A DNA stretch of 64,000 nt from Streptomyces sp. DHE7-1. GTDB taxonomy: Bacteria > Actinomycetota > Actinomycetes > Streptomycetales > Streptomycetaceae. Made by a program: the position numbers and the translations under genes. Of this stretch, positions 54,626 to 63,373 are shown piece by piece. Location of the stretch: assembly GCA_016432725.1 (NCBI GenBank), contig JACJDG010000003.1, forward strand, positions 5,486,001-5,550,000, written 5' to 3'. The notes beneath the pieces were generated by a model. The model saw only the letters and a list, made by a program, of their open reading frames with translations, made no database searches and was not told the origin of the DNA. Positions within the stretch are counted from its first letter, which is position 1. Every line of letters begins with the position of its first letter.

Positions 54626-56842
54626 ATGGATCTCGTGCCCGCACTGGAAGAACCACTGAAGCAGTCACTGAAGTCAGTGCTCGGCCCCGCCACCGCGAAG
54701 GTGATGGCCGAGCACCTCGGCCTGACCTCGGTCGGCGATCTCCTGCACCACTACCCGCGCAGATACGAGGAGCGCGGCCGGCTCACCCCCCTCGCCGAGC
54801 TCCCGATGGACGAGCACGTCACGGTGGTCGCCCAGGTGGCCGACGCCCGCCTGCACACCTTCGCCTCGTCCCGGGCCCCACGCGGCAAGGGGCAGCGCCT
54901 GGAGGTCACGATCACCGACGGCAGCGGCAGGATCCAGCTGGTCTTCTTCGGCAACGGCGTGCACAAGCCCCACAAGGATCTGCTGCCGGGCACCCGCGCG
55001 ATGTTCTCCGGCAAGGTCTCCGTCTTCAACCGCCGCCTCCAGCTCGCCCACCCGGCCTACGAACTGCTGCGCGGCGACAGCGAGGAGACCGTCGAGACCT
55101 GGGCCGGCGCCCTGATCCCGATCTATCCGGCCACCGCGAAACTGGAGTCCTGGAAGATCGGCAAGGCGGTCCAGACGGTGCTGCCCAGCGCCGGGGAGGC
55201 CGTCGACCCGCTGCCGCCCTCCCTCCAGGAGGGCCGCGGCCTCGTCACCCTCCCCGAGGCCCTGCTCAAGATCCACCGTCCGCAGACCCAGGCGGACATC
55301 GCCGACGCCCGGGCCCGCCTGAAGTGGGACGAGGCCTTCGTCCTCCAGGTCGCCCTCGCCCGCCGCCGCCACGCCGACGCCCAGCTCCCGGCGGTGGCCC
55401 GCAGACCCCGGCCCGACGGCCTCCTGACGGCCTTCGACGACCGGCTGCCCTTCACCCTCACCGAGGGCCAGCGGAAGGTCTCCGAGGAGATCTTCGACGA
55501 CCTCGCCACCGAGCACCCGATGCACCGCCTCCTCCAGGGCGAGGTCGGCTCCGGCAAGACCCTCGTCGCGCTGCGCGCCATGCTCGCGGTGGTCGACGCG
55601 GGCGGCCAGGCCGCGCTGCTCGCGCCCACCGAGGTCCTCGCCCAGCAGCACCACCGCTCGGTCACCGAGATGATGGGCGAACTGGCCGAGGGCGGCATGC
55701 TGGGCGGCGCCGAGCACGCCACCAAGGTGGTGCTGCTCACCGGCTCGATGGGCGCGGCCGCCCGCCGCCAGGCCCTGCTCGACCTGGTCACCGGCGAGGC
55801 CGGCCTGGTCATCGGCACCCACGCCCTGATCGAGGACAAGGTCCAGTTCCACGACCTCGGCCTGGTGGTCGTCGACGAGCAGCACCGCTTCGGCGTCGAG
55901 CAGCGCGACGCCCTGCGCGGCAAGGGCAAGCAGCCCCCGCACCTGCTGGTCATGACGGCCACCCCCATCCCGCGCACGGTCGCCATGACCGTCTTCGGCG
56001 ACCTGGAGACCTCCGTCCTCGACCAGCTCCCCGCCGGCCGCTCGCCGATCGCCAGCCACGTCGTCCCCGCCGCCGACAAGCCGCACTTCCTCGCCCGAGC
56101 CTGGGAGCGGGTCCGCGAGGAGGTGGAGAACGGCCACCAGGCCTACGTGGTCTGCCCGCGGATCGGCGACGAGGAGGACGAACCCGGGAAGGACGCGAAG
56201 AAGTCCGCCGAGGACGAGGCCGAGAAACGCCCGCCGCTCGCGGTGCTCGACGTGGCCGACCAGCTCGCCCGCGGTCCGCTCCGGGGCCTGCGGGTGGAGG
56301 TGCTCCACGGTCGCATGCACCCGGACGACAAGGACGCCGTCATGCGCCGCTTCGCGGCCGGCGAGGCGGACGTCCTGGTCGCCACCACAGTCATCGAGGT
56401 CGGCGTCAACGTGCCCAACGCCACCGCCATGGTGATCATGGACGCGGACCGCTTCGGCGTCTCCCAGCTCCACCAGCTCCGCGGCCGGGTGGGCCGCGGC
56501 TCGGCCCCCGGCCTGTGCCTGCTGGTGAGCGAGATGCCCGAGGCCAGTGCCGCCCGCCAGCGCCTGAACGCCGTCGCCTCCACCCTGGACGGCTTCGAGC
56601 TCTCCCGCATCGACCTCGAGCAGCGCCGCGAGGGCGACGTCCTCGGCCAGGCCCAGTCCGGCGCCCGCACCAGCCTCCGCGTCCTCGCGGTCATCGAGGA
56701 CGAGGAACTGATCGCCGAGGCCAGGCAGGAGGCGGCGGCGGTGGTGGCGGCCGACCCCGAGCTGGAGGGACTGCCGGGCCTGCGAACAGCGCTGCACGCC
56801 CTGCTGGACGAGGAGAGGGAGCAGTACCTGGAGAAGGGCTGA
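54626..56842 (+). CDS. recG: ATP-dependent DNA helicase RecG
   Basis: 738 residues, standard length. Wedge/OB domain with HYPRRYEERG; helicase motifs LLQGEVGSGKTLVAL (Walker A), APTEVLAQQH, VVVDEQHRFGV (DExH-like), TATPIPRT, ATTVIEVGVNVPNA and QLRGRVGRG. Remodels stalled replication forks and Holliday junctions. The ATG follows a poor ribosome site; divergent from hsp90 over ~200 bases. Confidence 0.97.
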   Translation: MDLVPALEEPLKQSLKSVLGPATAKVMAEHLGLTSVGDLLHHYPRRYEERGRLTPLAELPMDEHVTVVAQVADARLHTFASSRAPRGKGQRLEVTITDGSGRIQLVFFGNGVHKPHKDLLPGTRAMFSGKVSVFNRRLQLAHPAYELLRGDSEETVETWAGALIPIYPATAKLESWKIGKAVQTVLPSAGEAVDPLPPSLQEGRGLVTLPEALLKIHRPQTQADIADARARLKWDEAFVLQVALARRRHADAQLPAVARRPRPDGLLTAFDDRLPFTLTEGQRKVSEEIFDDLATEHPMHRLLQGEVGSGKTLVALRAMLAVVDAGGQAALLAPTEVLAQQHHRSVTEMMGELAEGGMLGGAEHATKVVLLTGSMGAAARRQALLDLVTGEAGLVIGTHALIEDKVQFHDLGLVVVDEQHRFGVEQRDALRGKGKQPPHLLVMTATPIPRTVAMTVFGDLETSVLDQLPAGRSPIASHVVPAADKPHFLARAWERVREEVENGHQAYVVCPRIGDEEDEPGKDAKKSAEDEAEKRPPLAVLDVADQLARGPLRGLRVEVLHGRMHPDDKDAVMRRFAAGEADVLVATTVIEVGVNVPNATAMVIMDADRFGVSQLHQLRGRVGRGSAPGLCLLVSEMPEASAARQRLNAVASTLDGFELSRIDLEQRREGDVLGQAQSGARTSLRVLAVIEDEELIAEARQEAAAVVAADPELEGLPGLRTALHALLDEEREQYLEKG

Positions 56843-56951
56843 GGCCACCCGCCCGGAGCGGCCACGGGGCCGTACTCCGTGTGCGGTTGCCGCCGTGCGG
56901 GCGCGACCGGCGACAATGAGACCGACAACCGCCCACGGAGAAGGACCCCAC

Positions 56952-57538
56952 ATGACCCGCGTGATCGCCGGCCGGGCCGGCGGACGGCGCCTGTCAGTAC
57001 CACCCGGCACCGGAACCCGCCCCACGTCCGACCGTGCCCGCGAGGGTCTGTTCTCCACCTGGCAGTCCCTGCTCGGCGGCCCCCTGGACGGCGAACGGGT
57101 CCTCGACCTGTACGCCGGATCCGGTGCCGTGGGCCTGGAGGCGCTCTCCCGGGGCGCGAGCCACACCCTCCTGGTCGAGGCGGACGCCCGCGCCGCGCGG
57201 ACCGTCCGGGACAACGTGCGGAACCTGGGCCTGCCCGGCGCCGAGGTGAGAGCGGGCAAAGCGGAACAAGTGATCAGGACGGCGCCCCCGCCGCCCCCTA
57301 CGAGCTGGCCTTCCTGGATCCCCCGTACGCCGTCACGGACGACGATCTTCGGGAGATCCTGCTCACACTCCGCACGGAGGGCTGGCTCGCCGACGAAGCC
57401 CTCGTCACCGTGGAGCGCAGCACCAGAGGCGGCCCGTTCCACTGGCCGGACGGCTTCGAGGCGATCCGGTCCCGTCGCTACGGCGAGGGAACGTTTTGGT
57501 ACGGTCGCGCCGCCTCTACGTGCGAAGACGCACGATGA
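56952..57538 (+). CDS. rsmD: 16S rRNA (guanine(966)-N(2))-methyltransferase, one frameshift
   Basis: 195 residues after restoring one base in the C-rich stretch 57283-57298. MTRVIAGRAGGRRLSVPPGT, TRPTSDRAREGLFS, VLDLYAGSGAVGLEALSRGA (SAM motif I) and AFLDPPYAV (catalytic DPPY). Exact position of the missing base cannot be fixed. The ATGA of its stop region lies just before coaD; the two are probably co-transcribed. Confidence 0.93.
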
Positions 57539-57564
57539 CCGGACCGGAGAGCGAGGGATCACAA

Positions 57565-58044
57565 GTGCGCCGCGCCGTCTGTCCCGGGTCGTTCGACCCG
57601 ATCACCAACGGACACCTCGACATCATTGCCCGCGCCTCGCGTCTGTACGACGAGGTCTACGTGGCGGTGATGATCAACCAGTCCAAGAAGGGCCTGTTCG
57701 AGATCGAGGAGCGGATCGACCTGATCCGCGAGGTCACCGCCGAGTACGGCAACGTCCGGGTCGAGGCCTTCCACGGCCTCCTGGTCGACTTCTGCAAGCA
57801 GCGCGACATCCCCGCCATCGTCAAGGGACTGCGCGCGGTCAGCGACTTCGACTACGAGCTGCAGATGGCCCAGATGAACAACGGCCTCACCGGCGTCGAA
57901 ACGCTGTTCGTGCCCACCAACCCCACCTACAGCTTCCTCTCCTCCTCGCTGGTCAAGGAGGTCGCGGCCTGGGGCGGCGACGTCTCCCACCTGGTGCCGC
58001 CCGCGGTTCTCGAGGCCTTGAACGGGCGTCTGCACAAGGGCTGA
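57565..58044 (+). CDS. coaD: Phosphopantetheine adenylyltransferase
   Basis: 159 residues. RRAVCPGSFDPITNGHLDII carries the T/HxGH nucleotidyl-transfer motif, KGLRAVSDFDYELQMAQMN and PTYSFLSSSLVKEVA follow. Makes dephospho-CoA. GTG 57565 has GAGGGA six bases upstream; an in-frame ATG at 57535 overlaps the rsmD stop and would add ten residues. Confidence 0.96.
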   Translation: MRRAVCPGSFDPITNGHLDIIARASRLYDEVYVAVMINQSKKGLFEIEERIDLIREVTAEYGNVRVEAFHGLLVDFCKQRDIPAIVKGLRAVSDFDYELQMAQMNNGLTGVETLFVPTNPTYSFLSSSLVKEVAAWGGDVSHLVPPAVLEALNGRLHKG

Positions 58045-58101
58045 TGGGACTACAGTCGTCCCGTCCGTCTCCAACACAGCAGTAGAGAGTGGCGAGCACA
58101 G

Positions 58102-59196
58102 GTGGACGTCCAGAAGAAGCTCGACGAGATCGTCGCCGCGGTCACCGGCGCCCGGTCCATGCCGATGTCGGCCTCGTGCGTGGTCAACCGCGCCGAGCTG
58201 CTCGCGCTCCTCGACGAGGTGCGCCAGGCGCTGCCCGGCTCGCTCGCGCAGGCCCAGGAGCTGATCGGCGGCCGTGAGCAGATGGTCGAGCAGGCCCGTG
58301 TCGAGGCCGGGCGGATCATCGAGAACGCCCACGCCGAGCGCGGCTCGCTGATCTCCGACACCGAGATCGCCCGCCGCTCCCAGGCCGAGGCCGACCGGAT
58401 CCTCACCGAGGCCCGCACGGAGGCGGAGGAGATCCGCGCCGAGGCCGACGACTACGTCGACTCCAAGCTCGCCAACTTCGAGGTCGTCCTCACCAAGACC
58501 CTCGGTTCGGTCGGCCGCGGCCGCGAGAAGCTGCTCGGCACCGGCCCCGGGCTGGACGAGAACGGGTACGAGGACGAGGACGCGCCCGAGCGCAGCCAGG
58601 ACCCTGAGACCCTGCGCCACAACGCCGACGCGTACGTCGACGTCAAGCTCGGCGCCTTCGAGGCGGTCCTCGCCAAGACCCTGGAGGCCGTCGGCCGCGG
58701 CCGCCAGAAGCTGCACGGCCGGATCGCCACGGACGACCTCGGCGCCCTCGCCGACGACACCACGACCTTCCAGCACTCCAGCGACGCCGACTACCTGGCC
58801 GACCTCGCGGCCCTCGCCGACACCCCGGCCGAGCGCCCGGCTCCGGCCCAGCCGCCGCAGCCCGTCCAGCCGCCGCAGCCGCCCCAGCCGTCGTACGAGC
58901 CGCAGCCGGCCTACGGCTACCAGCAGCAGCCCGACCCGTACGGGGGCTTCCCGCAGCAGCCCGACTACGCCCAGCAGGACCAGTACGGCTACCAGCAGGC
59001 CGATCCCTACGCCTATCAGGGCGGCTACGACCCGCAGCAGGCCGCGTACGACCCGCAGCAGGCCCCGTACGACCCCCAGCAGTCCCAGCAGCCGCAGGAC
59101 CAGCAGGGTTACGCCCTCGACGAGACCAGTCTGTTCGACACCGGCATGATCAGCGCGGAGCAGCTGCGGGCCTACGAACAGGGGCGCGGCCTCTAG
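58102..59196 (+). CDS. DivIVA-like coiled-coil protein with duplicated segment
   Basis: 364 residues. Residues ~50-130 form a coiled coil (EQMVEQARVEAGRIIENAHA, RRSQAEADRILTEARTEAEE) like cell-division initiation/ATP synthase b-type helices. A ~32-residue unit occurs twice: YVDSKLANFEVVLTKTLGSV and YVDVKLGAFEAVLAKTLEAV, each followed by GRGR.KL.G. The C-terminal ~110 residues are Pro/Gln/Tyr-rich (YDPQQAAYDPQQAPYDPQQ). GTG start. It sits between coaD and the DUF177 gene, as usual in Streptomyces. Confidence 0.9.
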   Translation: MDVQKKLDEIVAAVTGARSMPMSASCVVNRAELLALLDEVRQALPGSLAQAQELIGGREQMVEQARVEAGRIIENAHAERGSLISDTEIARRSQAEADRILTEARTEAEEIRAEADDYVDSKLANFEVVLTKTLGSVGRGREKLLGTGPGLDENGYEDEDAPERSQDPETLRHNADAYVDVKLGAFEAVLAKTLEAVGRGRQKLHGRIATDDLGALADDTTTFQHSSDADYLADLAALADTPAERPAPAQPPQPVQPPQPPQPSYEPQPAYGYQQQPDPYGGFPQQPDYAQQDQYGYQQADPYAYQGGYDPQQAAYDPQQAPYDPQQSQQPQDQQGYALDETSLFDTGMISAEQLRAYEQGRGL

Positions 59197-59341
59197 CCGG
59201 TGACCGCGGAGCCACCACCGGATTGGGCCCTGAGCGAAAGGTCCAGTATCCTGGCTCTTCGGTCGCGTGTACGTCCGCGATCGCCGCTGCCCGCGGCACG
59301 TCTGGGCGGCGGCCCTCCGAGTTCGAAGATCGAAAGCAGGA

Positions 59342-59985
59342 ATGGCTCCCAACGCCCGGCTGGACCACCGCAACCCCCTCGTGTTCGACACGCACGAGCT
59401 GGGCCGGCGTCCTGGCGCGCAGCAGCGCCTGACCCGCACGATCGACGCCCCAGGGACCTCGGTCTCCAGGGAGTCATCGGAGTGCCGGAAGGCGCCCCGG
59501 TGGAACTCGAACTCCGGCTCGAGTCGGTCATGGAAGGGGTGCTCGTCACAGGCACCGCCCGTGCACAGGCCGAGGGGGAGTGCGTAAGGTGTCTGGAGCC
59601 GCTCGGGCTTGAGCTCGATGCGGACTTCCAGGAGCTGTTCTCGTACCCTGACGCCGACGACCGGGGCCGCGTGATCGCGGAACCGGGCGACGACGCCGAG
59701 GACGACGAGGACAGGTTCTACCTCGAGGACGGACTCTTCGACCTCGAACCTCTGCTGCGCGATGCGGTGGTGCTCGCACTGCCGATGCAGCCGGTGTGCC
59801 AGGACGACTGCCCGGGCCTGTGCTCCGAATGCGGAGCGCGGCTCGCGGACGACCCGGACCACCACCACGACGCCGTCGACATTCGTTGGGCGGCATTGCA
59901 GGGACTCGCCGGCACCATGCAGGACGGCGAGAAGGACGAGATGAGCGGCGCCGAAGCGGGCGTCGACGAGAAGCAGGAGAAGTAG
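59342..59985 (+). CDS. YceD/DUF177 family protein, one frameshift
   Basis: 214 residues after restoring one C at the C4 run 59448-59451 (TIDAPRDLGLQGVIG). MAPNARLDHRNPLVFDTHEL start, CVRCLEPLGLELDADFQELF and a second Cys block CQDDCPGLCSECG, which together may bind zinc. The family is linked to rpmF and 23S rRNA/L32 assembly in bacteria and plants. It precedes rpmF by two bases, supporting that role. Confidence 0.92.
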
Positions 59986-59987
59986 CC

Positions 59988-60161
59988 GTGGCTGTTCCGA
60001 AGCGGAAGATGTCGCGCAGCAACACGCGCCACCGCCGGTCGCAGTGGAAGGCTGCGGTCCCCACCCTGGTTGCGTGCGAGCGCTGCCACGAGCCCAAGCT
60101 GCAGCACATCGCGTGCCCGTCTTGCGGCACCTACAACAAGCGCCAGGTCCTCGAAGTCTGA
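59988..60161 (+). CDS. rpmF: 50S ribosomal protein L32, zinc-binding form
   Basis: 57 residues. MAVPKRKMSRSNTRHRRSQW start and the pairs CERC and CPSC form the zinc ribbon. GTG start two bases after the DUF177 stop. Followed directly by rnc. Confidence 0.97.
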   Translation: MAVPKRKMSRSNTRHRRSQWKAAVPTLVACERCHEPKLQHIACPSCGTYNKRQVLEV

Positions 60162-60181
60162 GCGGGCTGGTGAGAGGCACT

Positions 60182-60961
60182 GTGTCCAGTCCCAAGAAGG
60201 CGACGGAAAACCAGGCCTCGTCCCACACGCTTCTGGAAGGGCGGCTCGGCTACCAGCTCGAGTCCGCCCTTCTGGTGCGTGCGCTGACCCACCGTTCCTA
60301 CGCGTACGAGAACGGCGGTCTGCCGACGAACGAGCGGCTGGAGTTCCTCGGTGACTCCGTCCTCGGCCTCGTCGTCACGGACACGCTGTACCGCACCCAC
60401 CCCGACCTGCCCGAGGGCCAGCTGGCCAAGTTGCGGGCCGCGGTGGTCAACTCGCGTGCGCTGGCGGAGGTGGGCCGCGGCCTCGACCTCGGCGCCTTCA
60501 TCCGGCTCGGCCGGGGTGAAGAAGGCACGGGCGGCCGGGACAAGGCGTCCATCCTCGCCGACACCCTTGAAGCGGTGATCGGCGCGGTCTATCTCGACCA
60601 GGGCCTCGACGCGGCCTCCGAACTGGTGCACCGCCTGTTCGACCCGCTGATCGAGAAGTCCTCGAATCTCGGTGCCGGCCTGGACTGGAAGACCAGTCTC
60701 CAGGAGCTGACCGCGACCGAAGGGCTCGGTGTCCCCGAGTACCTGGTCACGGAGACCGGCCCGGATCACGAGAAGACCTTCACTGCTGCCGCCCGCGTCG
60801 GAGGCGTCTCGTACGGCACCGGCACCGGCCGCAGCAAGAAGGAGGCGGAGCAGCAGGCCGCCGAGTCCGCCTGGCGGGCCATCCGGGCCGCCGCGGACGA
60901 GCGCGCCAAGGCGGCCGAGGAGGCCGTCCAGGACGACGACACGTCGTCCGCGCCCGCCTGA
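60182..60961 (+). CDS. rnc: Ribonuclease III
   Basis: 259 residues. ERLEFLGDSVLGLVVTD is the catalytic signature, DKASILADTLEAVIGAVYLD holds the second acidic pair, and a dsRNA-binding domain covers ~170-240 (DWKTSLQELTATEGLGVPEY, GRSKKEAEQQAAESAW). GTG 60182 has GAGG five bases upstream; GTG 60170 is an alternative adding four residues. In Streptomyces RNase III (AbsB) also affects antibiotic production. Confidence 0.96.
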   Translation: MSSPKKATENQASSHTLLEGRLGYQLESALLVRALTHRSYAYENGGLPTNERLEFLGDSVLGLVVTDTLYRTHPDLPEGQLAKLRAAVVNSRALAEVGRGLDLGAFIRLGRGEEGTGGRDKASILADTLEAVIGAVYLDQGLDAASELVHRLFDPLIEKSSNLGAGLDWKTSLQELTATEGLGVPEYLVTETGPDHEKTFTAAARVGGVSYGTGTGRSKKEAEQQAAESAWRAIRAAADERAKAAEEAVQDDDTSSAPA

Positions 60962-60974
60962 CAAGAGCAACACC

Positions 60975-61012
60975 GAGCGCCCGCCCCGCCGTTCACGCCG
61001 GGGTGGGCGCTC
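60975..61012 (+). terminator. Terminator of rnc
   Basis: GAGCGCCCGCCCCG and CGGGGTGGGCGCTC form a 14-bp stem with one G-T pair, 14 bases past the stop. Confidence 0.8.
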
Positions 61013-61043
61013 GCCTTCATCCCACGGTTCGTACGGGGTCACG

Positions 61044-61899
61044 ATGCCCGAGTTGCCCGAGGTCGAGGTCGTCCGGCGCGGTCTGGAGCGGTGGGTCGCC
61101 CACCGCACGGTCGCCGAGGTCGAGGTACTGCACCCGCGTGCCGTGCGCCGGCACGTCGCGGGGGCCGACGACTTCGCGCACCGGCTCAAGGGCCACCACA
61201 TCGGCACGCCCAGCCGGCGCGGCAAGTACCTGTGGCTGCCGATGGAGGAGACGAACCAGTCCGTCCTCGCCCACCTCGGCATGAGCGGCCAGCTCCTGGT
61301 GCAGCCGCACGAGACGGCGGACGAGAAACACCTGCGTGTCCGCGTCCGGTTCGCCGACTCCCTCGGTACCGAGCTGCGCTTCGTCGACCAGCGGACCTTC
61401 GGCGGGCTCTCGCTGCACGACAACACCCCGACGGGCTGCCCGACGTCATCGCGCACATCGCCCGCGACCCCCTCGACCCGCTGTTCGACGACGAGGCCTT
61501 CCACCTCGCCCTGCGCCGCAAGCGCACGACCATCAAGCGGGCCCTGCTGGACCAGTCGCTGATCAGCGGGGTCGGCAACATCTACGCGGACGAGGCCCTG
61601 TGGCGCTCCCGCCTGCACTACGAACGCCCACGGCCGGCCTCACCCGGCCGCGCACCGCCGAACTCCTCGGCCACGTCCGGGACGTGATGAACGCGGCCCT
61701 CGCCGTCGGTGGCACCAGCTTCGACAGCCTCTACGTCAACGTCAACGGCGAGTCGGGATACTTCGACCGCTCCCTGGACGCGTACGGCCGTGAGGGTCTG
61801 CCCTGCAAGCGGTGCGGCACGCCCATGCGGCGCCGCCCGTGGATGAACCGGTCCAGCTACTTCTGCCCGAAGTGCCAGCGGGTCCCGCGCGGACAGTAG
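61044..61899 (+). CDS. mutM: Formamidopyrimidine-DNA glycosylase, two frameshifts
   Basis: 285 residues after restoring one C at 61426-61429 and one C at 61627-61629. MPELPEVEVVRRGL start with catalytic Pro2 and Glu3, Lys in RRGKYLWL, SLISGVGNIYADEALW (helix-two-turn-helix) and the zinc finger CKRCGTPMRRRPWMNR...CPKC. Removes oxidised purines. Two breaks in one short gene make real inactivation unlikely. A fold-back element follows 13 bases after the stop. Confidence 0.94.
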
Positions 61900-61912
61900 C
61901 CGGCGGACCCTG

Positions 61913-62087
61913 GGTCGTGTCCGCAATGTCGCGTCGTTCGCCCGCAGGGCGGGCGTCGCGGCGTCCGGTGCGTGCTCTCGGCGTGCCGGCCGGATGCCCT
62001 CGTACTGGGTGTACTCGGGCTTTCGGCCGGTGCGGCGAGAGTGCGTGCCGGGCGTCGCGGCGCAGGCGTGACTTTGCGGACACGACC
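61913..62087. mobile_element. 175-bp fold-back (MITE-like) element
   Basis: The ends are inverted: left GGTCGTGTCCGCAATGTC, right (read inward) GGTCGTGTCCGCAAAGTC. The two halves stay complementary almost to the centre (TCGTAC-TGGGT-GTACTC), so the whole element can fold into one long hairpin. It has no coding capacity. Target duplication is not clear (TG on the left, TA on the right). Confidence 0.75.
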
Positions 62088-62485
62088 TAGGACGGCTGCC
62101 GGGCGTCGTAGGCCGCGCGGGAGGCGAGCACGTCGTCCATCGCGCCCTCCACGCAGTGGATGAGGGCGAGCAGCCGCTCCGCGACCCGGTGGCCGAGCGG
62201 GGTCAGTTCGTAGTCCACGCGCGGCGGGTTGGTCGGCTGGGCCTCGCGGTGCACCAGGCCGTCGCGCTCCAGCGCGTGCAGCGTCTGGGACAGCATCTTC
62301 TCGCTCACGCCGTCGACCCGGCGGCGCAGTTCGTTGAAGCGCAGCGAGCCCTCCTGGAGCGCGCCGAGCGTCAGTCCGCCCCAGCGGCCCGTGACGTGCT
62401 CGAGCGTGCCGCGCGAGGGGCACGACTTGGCGAACACGTTGAACGCGAGGTCGTCCTCGATGACGGGCTGCTGGTCTGTGCTCAT
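62087..62485 (-). CDS. HxlR-family transcriptional regulator
   Basis: 132 residues. CPSRGTLEHVTGRWGGLTLG, RFNELRRRVDGVSEKMLSQT and LERDGLVHREAQPTNPPRVD make the HxlR winged helix, with one N-terminal Cys that could sense redox state. Divergent from the flavodoxin gene, with a clean palindrome between. Its TAG stop uses the first base of the fold-back element, so the insertion may have set the present C-terminus. Confidence 0.93.
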   Translation of the reverse strand: MSTDQQPVIEDDLAFNVFAKSCPSRGTLEHVTGRWGGLTLGALQEGSLRFNELRRRVDGVSEKMLSQTLHALERDGLVHREAQPTNPPRVDYELTPLGHRVAERLLALIHCVEGAMDDVLASRAAYDARQPS

Positions 62486-62525
62486 ACCACAAGCCTACGC
62501 GAGCGCAGCGCTCACCACCAGGTTG

Positions 62526-62544
62526 CACTAACTAGAAGTTAGTG
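62526..62544. promoter_or_regulatory. HxlR operator
   Basis: CACTAACTAGAAGTTAGTG: perfect 8-bp arms, 3-base spacer, 41 bases before the HxlR start and 58 bases before the flavodoxin ATG. Confidence 0.75.
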
Positions 62545-62602
62545 TTTTCCTTTCGTCATCGTCAGTGAGCCGCCCCGTCGCGGGATTTCCGAGGAGTCCG
62601 TC

Positions 62603-63187
62603 ATGACCACGCCTGTTGTCTCCATCGCCTACCACTCCGGCTACGGCCACACCGCGGTGCTCGCCGAGGCCGTCCGCGCCGGCGCCGCCGAGGCGGGTGC
62701 CGAGGTCCACCTGATCAAGGTCGACGAGATCACCGACGAGCAGTGGGAGACGCTGGACCGCTCCGACGCGATCGTCTTCGGCTCGCCCACCTACATGGGC
62801 ACCGCCTCCGGCGCCTTCCACGTCTTCGCCGAGGCCTCCTCCAAGCGCTGGTTCGGCCAGGACTGGAAGGACAAGCTGGCGGCCGGCTTCACCAACTCCG
62901 GTTCCAAGAGCGGCGACAAGCTGCACACGCTGCAGTTCTTCCAGATCCTCGCCGGACAGCACGGCATGCACTGGGTCAACCTCGGCCTGCACCCGGGCTG
63001 GAACAACAGCGAGGGCTCCGAGCACGACCTCAACCGCCTCGGCGTCTTCGCGGGCGCGGCCGCCCAGACCAACGTGGACGAGGGCCCGGACGCCGTGCAC
63101 AAGGCGGACATCGCCACGGCGGAGCACCTGGGCCGCCGGGTCACCGAGACGGCCCGCGTCCTGGCCCGCGGCCGCGCGGCGGTCTGA
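62603..63187 (+). CDS. Flavodoxin-family NAD(P)H-quinone oxidoreductase-like protein
   Basis: 194 residues. WrbA-like flavodoxin fold: SIAYHSGYGHTAVLAEAVRA binds the FMN phosphate, VFGSPTYMGTASGAF and FTNSGSKSGDKLHTLQFFQI complete the site. Likely a two-electron quinone reductase. GAGGAG lies about eight bases before the ATG. Probably repressed by the divergent HxlR protein, a common pairing for electrophile or quinone stress. Confidence 0.92.
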   Translation: MTTPVVSIAYHSGYGHTAVLAEAVRAGAAEAGAEVHLIKVDEITDEQWETLDRSDAIVFGSPTYMGTASGAFHVFAEASSKRWFGQDWKDKLAAGFTNSGSKSGDKLHTLQFFQILAGQHGMHWVNLGLHPGWNNSEGSEHDLNRLGVFAGAAAQTNVDEGPDAVHKADIATAEHLGRRVTETARVLARGRAAV

Positions 63188-63238
63188 GCGGGCGGGCGGC
63201 GGCCCCGGGCGGGCGGGCGGCCCCGGGCGGGCGGCGGT
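63188..63238. repeat. GC-only degenerate tandem repeat
   Basis: GCGGGCGGGCGG and CCCCGGGCGG blocks repeat about three times just after the flavodoxin stop; multiple GGG runs could form a quadruplex. Confidence 0.6.
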
Positions 63239-63373
63239 CAGCGCGCCCGACGCGTGACCGGGGGCGCGGGGAGCCGGCCGTGATCGTCTCGGCCGTCGTC
63301 CTCCCGGGCTCGGCCACCGATGACGGCCCTGAGGCGGACCAGAGACCTTATAGGGCGCTGACCCGCGGAAGTC

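Noticed and set aside
49646..57562. Long antisense frames opposite the TPR gene and recG-rsmD
   Set aside because: Same GC shadow effect; no start context and no recognisable domain.
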